Of a DNA stretch of 64,000 bases, positions 38,201-44,200 are shown piece by piece; the stretch's first letter is position 1; each line of letters opens with the position of its first letter. The stretch lies in NCBI RefSeq assembly GCF_032118995.1, contig NC_092657.1, forward strand, positions 2,849,891 through 2,913,890, written 5' to 3'. The stretch comes from Asterias amurensis. Its lineage: Eukaryota; Echinodermata; Asteroidea; Forcipulatida; Asteriidae. Under the pieces are notes generated by a model that was not told where the DNA came from, searched no databases, and was given only the letters and a program-made list of their open reading frames with translations. The position numbers were made by a program, and so were the translations under genes.

Positions 38201-41200
38201 AAGTCCAGAGGGTGTCCCGAGAGAGAAATTACACCAGGCCTCATGCAATAACCCTCAGCCCCCACACAATCCCTTACCAAAGTTTCTATCACATGATACA
38301 ACTGAATGAAAATGTTTTATAAGCTACGAAGCAGCAGGAGGCGGAGCACCACACCTTATTTTAAGGGGATGCAGATTTTTCTATCACATGATAACTGAAT
38401 GAAAATGGTTTATAAGCTACGAAGCAGCAGGAGGCGGAGCACCACACCTTATTTTAAGGGGATGCAGATTTTTCATTTAAAAAAAATATCAAGTTGTTAT
38501 AAAGTTATCATTTTTAAAGGAACACGTTGCCTTGAATCGGTCGAGTTGGTCTTTGAAAAGCGTTTGTAACCGTTTTTTATAAAATGCATATGGGTAGAAA
38601 GATGTTGTAAAAGTAGAATACAATGATCCACACAAACATGCCTCGAAATTGCGTGGTTTTCCTTTTACCTCGTCGACTAACACGTCGGCCATTTATGGGG
38701 GTCAAAATTTTGACTCCCATAAATGGCCGACCGTGTTAGTTCTCACAGTAGAAGGAAAACCACGCAATTTCGAGGCAAACTTGTGTGGATCATTGTATTC
38801 TACTTTTAAAACATCTTTTCAACCATATGCATTATATACAAAACGGTTACAAACGCTTTTGTTTTGACCAACTCGTCCGATCCAAGGCAACGTGTTCCTT
38901 TAAGGAGTTCAGAAAATTTCAGTAGTACAAATGTATGGTGAGGGATAACTGTCGACTATTGTTCTGTTTCGGGGACATTGTCTGGTAATCAGGCCTGTTC
39001 ACTTAATTTGTTTAAAGGAACACGTTGCCTCGGATCGGACGAGTTGGTCAAAACAAAAGCGTTTGTAACCGTTTTTTTATGAAATGCATATGGTTGGAAA
39101 GATGTTTTAAAAGTAGAATACAATGATCCACACAAGTTTGCCTCGAAATTGCGTGGTTTTCCTTCTACTGTGCGAAGTAACATGGTCGGCCATTTATGGG
39201 AGTCAAAATTTTGAACCCCATAAATGGCCGACGTGTTAGTCGACGAGGTAAAAGGAAAACCACGCAATTTCGAGGCATGTTTGTGTAGATCATTGTATTC
39301 TACTTTTACAACATCTTTTTTCCCATATGCATTTTATAAAAAACGGTTACAAACGCTTTTCAAAGACCAACTCGACCGATCCAAGGCAACGTGTTCCTTT
39401 AAAGGGCAAGGGCACCAAAGTTTCTATCACATGATACATGTAACTGAATGAAAATGTTTTACAAGCTACAAACACCAGGAGGCAGCGCACCACACCTTAT
39501 TTTAAGGGATGCAGATTTTTCATTTAAAAAAAAACATCAAGTTGTTTTATCTTTTTTAAGGAGTTCAGAAAATTTCAATAATATATATTTCAGTATGGTA
39601 AGGGATAACCGCCGACTATTGTTATGTTTCGGGGACAGACTGTTCGGGGACATTGTCTGGAAATCAGGCCTGTTCACTTTATTTTTTTAAAGGGCAAGGG
39701 CATCAAGGGCATGCTATGAGGAAACTGTAAATTGCTTGGAGCATTTTAAGGGGCATCAAGGAAATCACCAGGGGGCATGGAGGGAATTGTCTCTGTTGTC
39801 TCCAAGTATCAGGCCTATACATTGTACACAAGGCTTGAAACACCTGTCTCCAATCTAAAGTCAATCAGAGTGAACAGCCCTTTAATGACTTTCCCAGACT
39901 CAGTCCAGAAGAAGGAAGTTCAGGACCCATGACCAGGACCACATTCCCACTGGATCCACAATTGCGAGATCAGAATCCCGCAACAAGATCAGTTGCAGGC
40001 GTGAAATCGTGGTCGGGTTCCCACTTGAGTATGATCGTGCATTTATCCCTCTTTTTGGGAACGGAAGTAGGGGCAGTTCAAAAGAACACTGTTTCGCTAG
40101 CAAACTTCGGGGTCTGATCGCCCTTTGCATTCCCACTAGACTTTTGATCGCCCATTAATCCACAAGGGCGATCAGATCCTGCTTTTATCCTACTCCCGAG
40201 GAGAATCAAAATTGCACGGTTACATCCTGATCGCTCCGCAATCCCCCTCGCTTATTTCTCTTCGATCGCCCTTTCGGGGTCTTGATCGCCCTTTTCTCGA
40301 ATTGGGAGATCAATGTGGGGTCCAGTAGGAAGGGGGTCACTATGAACTCACAACGAGGGGTGAATGTCACTGCATGGGATGGCAACTGTGAATACCAGAG
40401 AGAAAGATGCTGTGAGATTCATCAGGGTCATAAGTCCTTCCATAATCACATCCAGAAAAATGTAATGTTAAATGATAAAATAATCAAGTTATAAATCACT
40501 GTGGTTTGTAACTTGATAATTTGAAATTTAAAAAGTTGAATGCCCTTTAAAAGTTTATCCCCTGGCCTGCCACTACCGAGGTTGTTTCATATAACCATGG
40601 CAAGTCATTGTACCAGACATTATTCAAATCTACCTTGTGAATGGCGTCATGAATTATGGACTAGTCAGTAAAAAAAAAAAAGTTAACTGGTCTTGCTATT
40701 TTCTAGTCACTTAAAAAAGTTAAGGGCAACCCCTGCTTTCTATTTTCTACACTTTCCTACTACTACATACAGTAAATTCTGGAGATGTACAATTAGCCCT
40801 CTTTCATGAGAGTTAATTTACATGTAGGCCTATTTCATGATAACTCATTTTGAAGGTAGCGGACATCGTCACTGTCCGTCAATGTCAACCCAACCTCCAC
40901 AAGGAGATAGTTTATTTAGCTTTTCATTTAACAGGAAGCCGCTGGTGCGACTTTTCACAGGAAATGGCCCTCAAGATTCAGGTACATGTAAAAGCGGCTA
41001 TTATGACACGGATGCACAGATGTGACTTTTGCTAGAGATGGTATCAAGTACATAGTGTAGGAAAAGGTCAAGAGCAAAGAAGTGGTTCGATGTCACTTCA
41101 GTGGTGTTATTTATTCCGTGCATGCACTAGTGTACACAACACCAGACTGCAAGATTTTGTAAAGATTCAGGCGTACATGTAGGCAATGAGCATTAAAGCC

Positions 41201-44200
41201 AGTGGACACTATTGGTAACTGTCAAAGACTAGCCTTCACAGTTGGTGTATCTCAACATATGCATAAAATAACAAACCTGTGAAAATTTGAGCTTAATCGG
41301 TCATCGAACTTACGAGATAATAATGAAAGAAAAAAAAACACCCTTGTCACACGAAGTTGTGTGCGTTAAGATGGTTGATTTCAAGACCTCAAGTTCTAAA
41401 TCTGAGGTCTCAAAAACCAAATTTGCGGAAAACTACTTCTTTCTCGCACTATGGCACTTCAGAGGGAGCCGTTTCTCACAATGTTTTATACCATCAACCC
41501 CTCCCCATTACTCGTACCAAGACAGGTTTTATGCTAATAATTATTATGTTCCTTTGTACCCCGCGGCGGTGCAATTTTTGTGTGTTTTATCTATGCTATT
41601 TTTATCAATATTGTTATCTTGTAATGCTTTGTGCTGCCAGTTGTTTTTTTAATAAAAATGAATGAATGAATGAATGAATGAGTAACTACCAATAGTGTCC
41701 ACTGCCTTTAAAGACACAGTGGACACTATTGGTATTGTCAAAGACCAGTCTTCTCACTTGGTGTTTATTTCAACTGTGCAATCTTGGACTCAATTGGTCG
41801 TCAAAGTTAATAACGGAAGAGAAAAATAGTACACCCTTGTCGTGTGCTTTCAGATGCCTTGAACTCGAGACCTTTAAGGTCTCAAATTCAAATCAATTTT
41901 AGTGAGAAACTACTTCTTTCTCAAAAACTCCCCTACTTCACAGAGGGAGCCGTTTCTCACAATGTTTTATACTATCAACAGCTCTCCTTTGCTTGTTACC
42001 AAGTAAGTTTTTATGCTAACAATTATTTTGAAAAGCTACCAATGGTGTCCAGTGCCATTAAGTCCCCTGCAGACAAGCCATAGGGTTTCCTGGTAACTCC
42101 AGTTACATAACAGTAAGATAACAAACACTATTTAGCTAGCCTGGAAGGTGTGGTATAAATGTGGTAGCATTATTTGGGGTAAGTTTTTTTCAAGGGGACA
42201 ATTTTCCTAGTCCAGTGTTTGTCCTAAGATTAAATATAAACAAAAAGTTACAGCACACTACGCAATCTACCGCACATGGTTTCACACGGCAATTTTTTAC
42301 GAGTTAAAACATTTTTAAAATTATTTTATGTTGACAAAATTTACAAAGTATTATCAGACGCTATGCATACAATGAACTGACTTGTTCGAACCTTTACCCT
42401 GCCAAATGCACTGAACCATATTGTAGCCTGTAAATGCAACAAGAGGAAAGAAAATTAGGGTAGCCACTACCTCCATGGGGTAGCCATCTGTCTGAATAAA
42501 ATAGGTCAAGGTCAGTTAGTCAGGCAAGGAGCATCACTTTCTATTGACACCATGCAAGCAAGACACTACATGTTGTATGGATTATAACCAACCTAATATA
42601 GCCTACATTTTTGTCAATTCCCTTAAGGCACTGTACACTATTGGTAATTACTCAAAATAATTATTAGCAGAAAACCTGACTTGGTAACAAGCATTGGAGA
42701 GCTGTTGATAGTAAAAGACATTGTGAAAAACGGCTCCCTCTGAAGTAGCATAGATTTTGAGAAAGAGGTAGCTTCTCACTAAAATAATAATAGACCTCTA
42801 GCCAGAAGTCTTCTATTCCTATCTGAAAGCACACAAATTCGTCCAATAAGTGTTTTTTTTTCTCATCATTTCCTTGCAACTTTGATGTCCAATTGAGCTT
42901 AAATTTTCACAGGCTTGTTATTTTATGCTTATAAATGTTGGGATACACCAAGTGAGAAGACTGGTCTTTGACAATTACCAACTGGTACCTTCCCTTAATA
43001 TCCAGATGTGTCTACTATGATCATGGAGGATTCCTCTATGCTATGATGGTGCCAGCCTCCTCTTTCCTTCAATCATAATGATTACATTTTATTGCCTACA
43101 GATTAGGAGTTTGAATGGATGACAACTTCGATAAAGGTACAGCAGGTAACTATCTGGGTAGATTAGGCCTATTAATTTTGGTAAGTGTTTATACTTTATA
43201 CCATGGAGGAAGAAATAGCCCATGTTTATACATACCAAGTCAATAGTATATTGTGCATAAAAAAGTAGCAGATTAACAATCTCTGTTTACACAAAAGAGT
43301 TACCAAAGAAATGTGCCTGTTTCATGGCCTTTCTAGAAGACAGGATACTACATAGGTCATCAATTAGCAGACAGGGGGTTTAAGTGGTAATCTTTACACG
43401 TGTCCTTGTAAGCAAGACACTGAGTAGGCTATAAACATGTGTGTTGTGTACCACAAGGAACATAAACCATCACTGAGGGAGTAGGGGTTAATCTTACATG
43501 TGTAGGACTTAGCCCGATTTCAGTTCAGTATCCGAAGACATATTATTAGGACGCATTGAACCCATCCTAAGAGGGCGAGTTACTTGTCCTAACTCGATTT
43601 GGCCATAAGGCCGGTTCATACTTCCTGCGAATGCGAAGCGAATTTGACGTAAATTTATGTCACAACCCTCCTTTCGCAGCGATATTCGCAAGTGAGTAAA
43701 ACAAAGTTGAACTGTTGCGAATTATTCGTTGCGAATTTGTGGCGTCAACATTTGTATCGCATGGACACCTTTGGTAATTGTGAAAGACCAGTCTAAATTC
43801 TTGATGTATCTCAACATGCATATAATTCAAACCTCTGAAAAATTGGACTCAATTGGTCTTCGAATATAGCAGGAGAATAATGAAAGAAAAAACACCCTCG
43901 TCGTTTGTCGCACAGGTTGTGTGCTTTCAGATGATGTCCTTCCTCTTGATGGGCGTATAACCCCTATGGTCTACGACCGCGACTCGACTGTCGGGTATGC
44001 AACCGTCAGGAGGATCAAGGGTTTACAATCATCGCAACCAGGAGCGTACCCGCTTACATGCTTGTTTCCATTGTTTGACCTCTAGCAATGGCGGCCTTAG
44101 TTGCGATAACGTAACCCTCCTCCCGACGGCCATCCGGAGGAGGGTTACATTATCGCAACTATGGCGGCCTTTATACATGGAGTCTGTTGCTGTTCAAAGC

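Larger units (their letters stand above)
38282..39690. repeat. Repeated segment with filled and empty TTAA sites
   Basis: A unit beginning 'aaagtttctatcacatgata' and containing 'gcaggaggcggagcaccaca' occurs at about 38282, again at about 38378, and at about 39415. Its continuation (gagttcagaaaatttcagta ... aatcaggcctgttcactt) occurs at 38904-39010 and 39560-39685. Two family B elements sit in the first set only. Confidence 0.8.
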
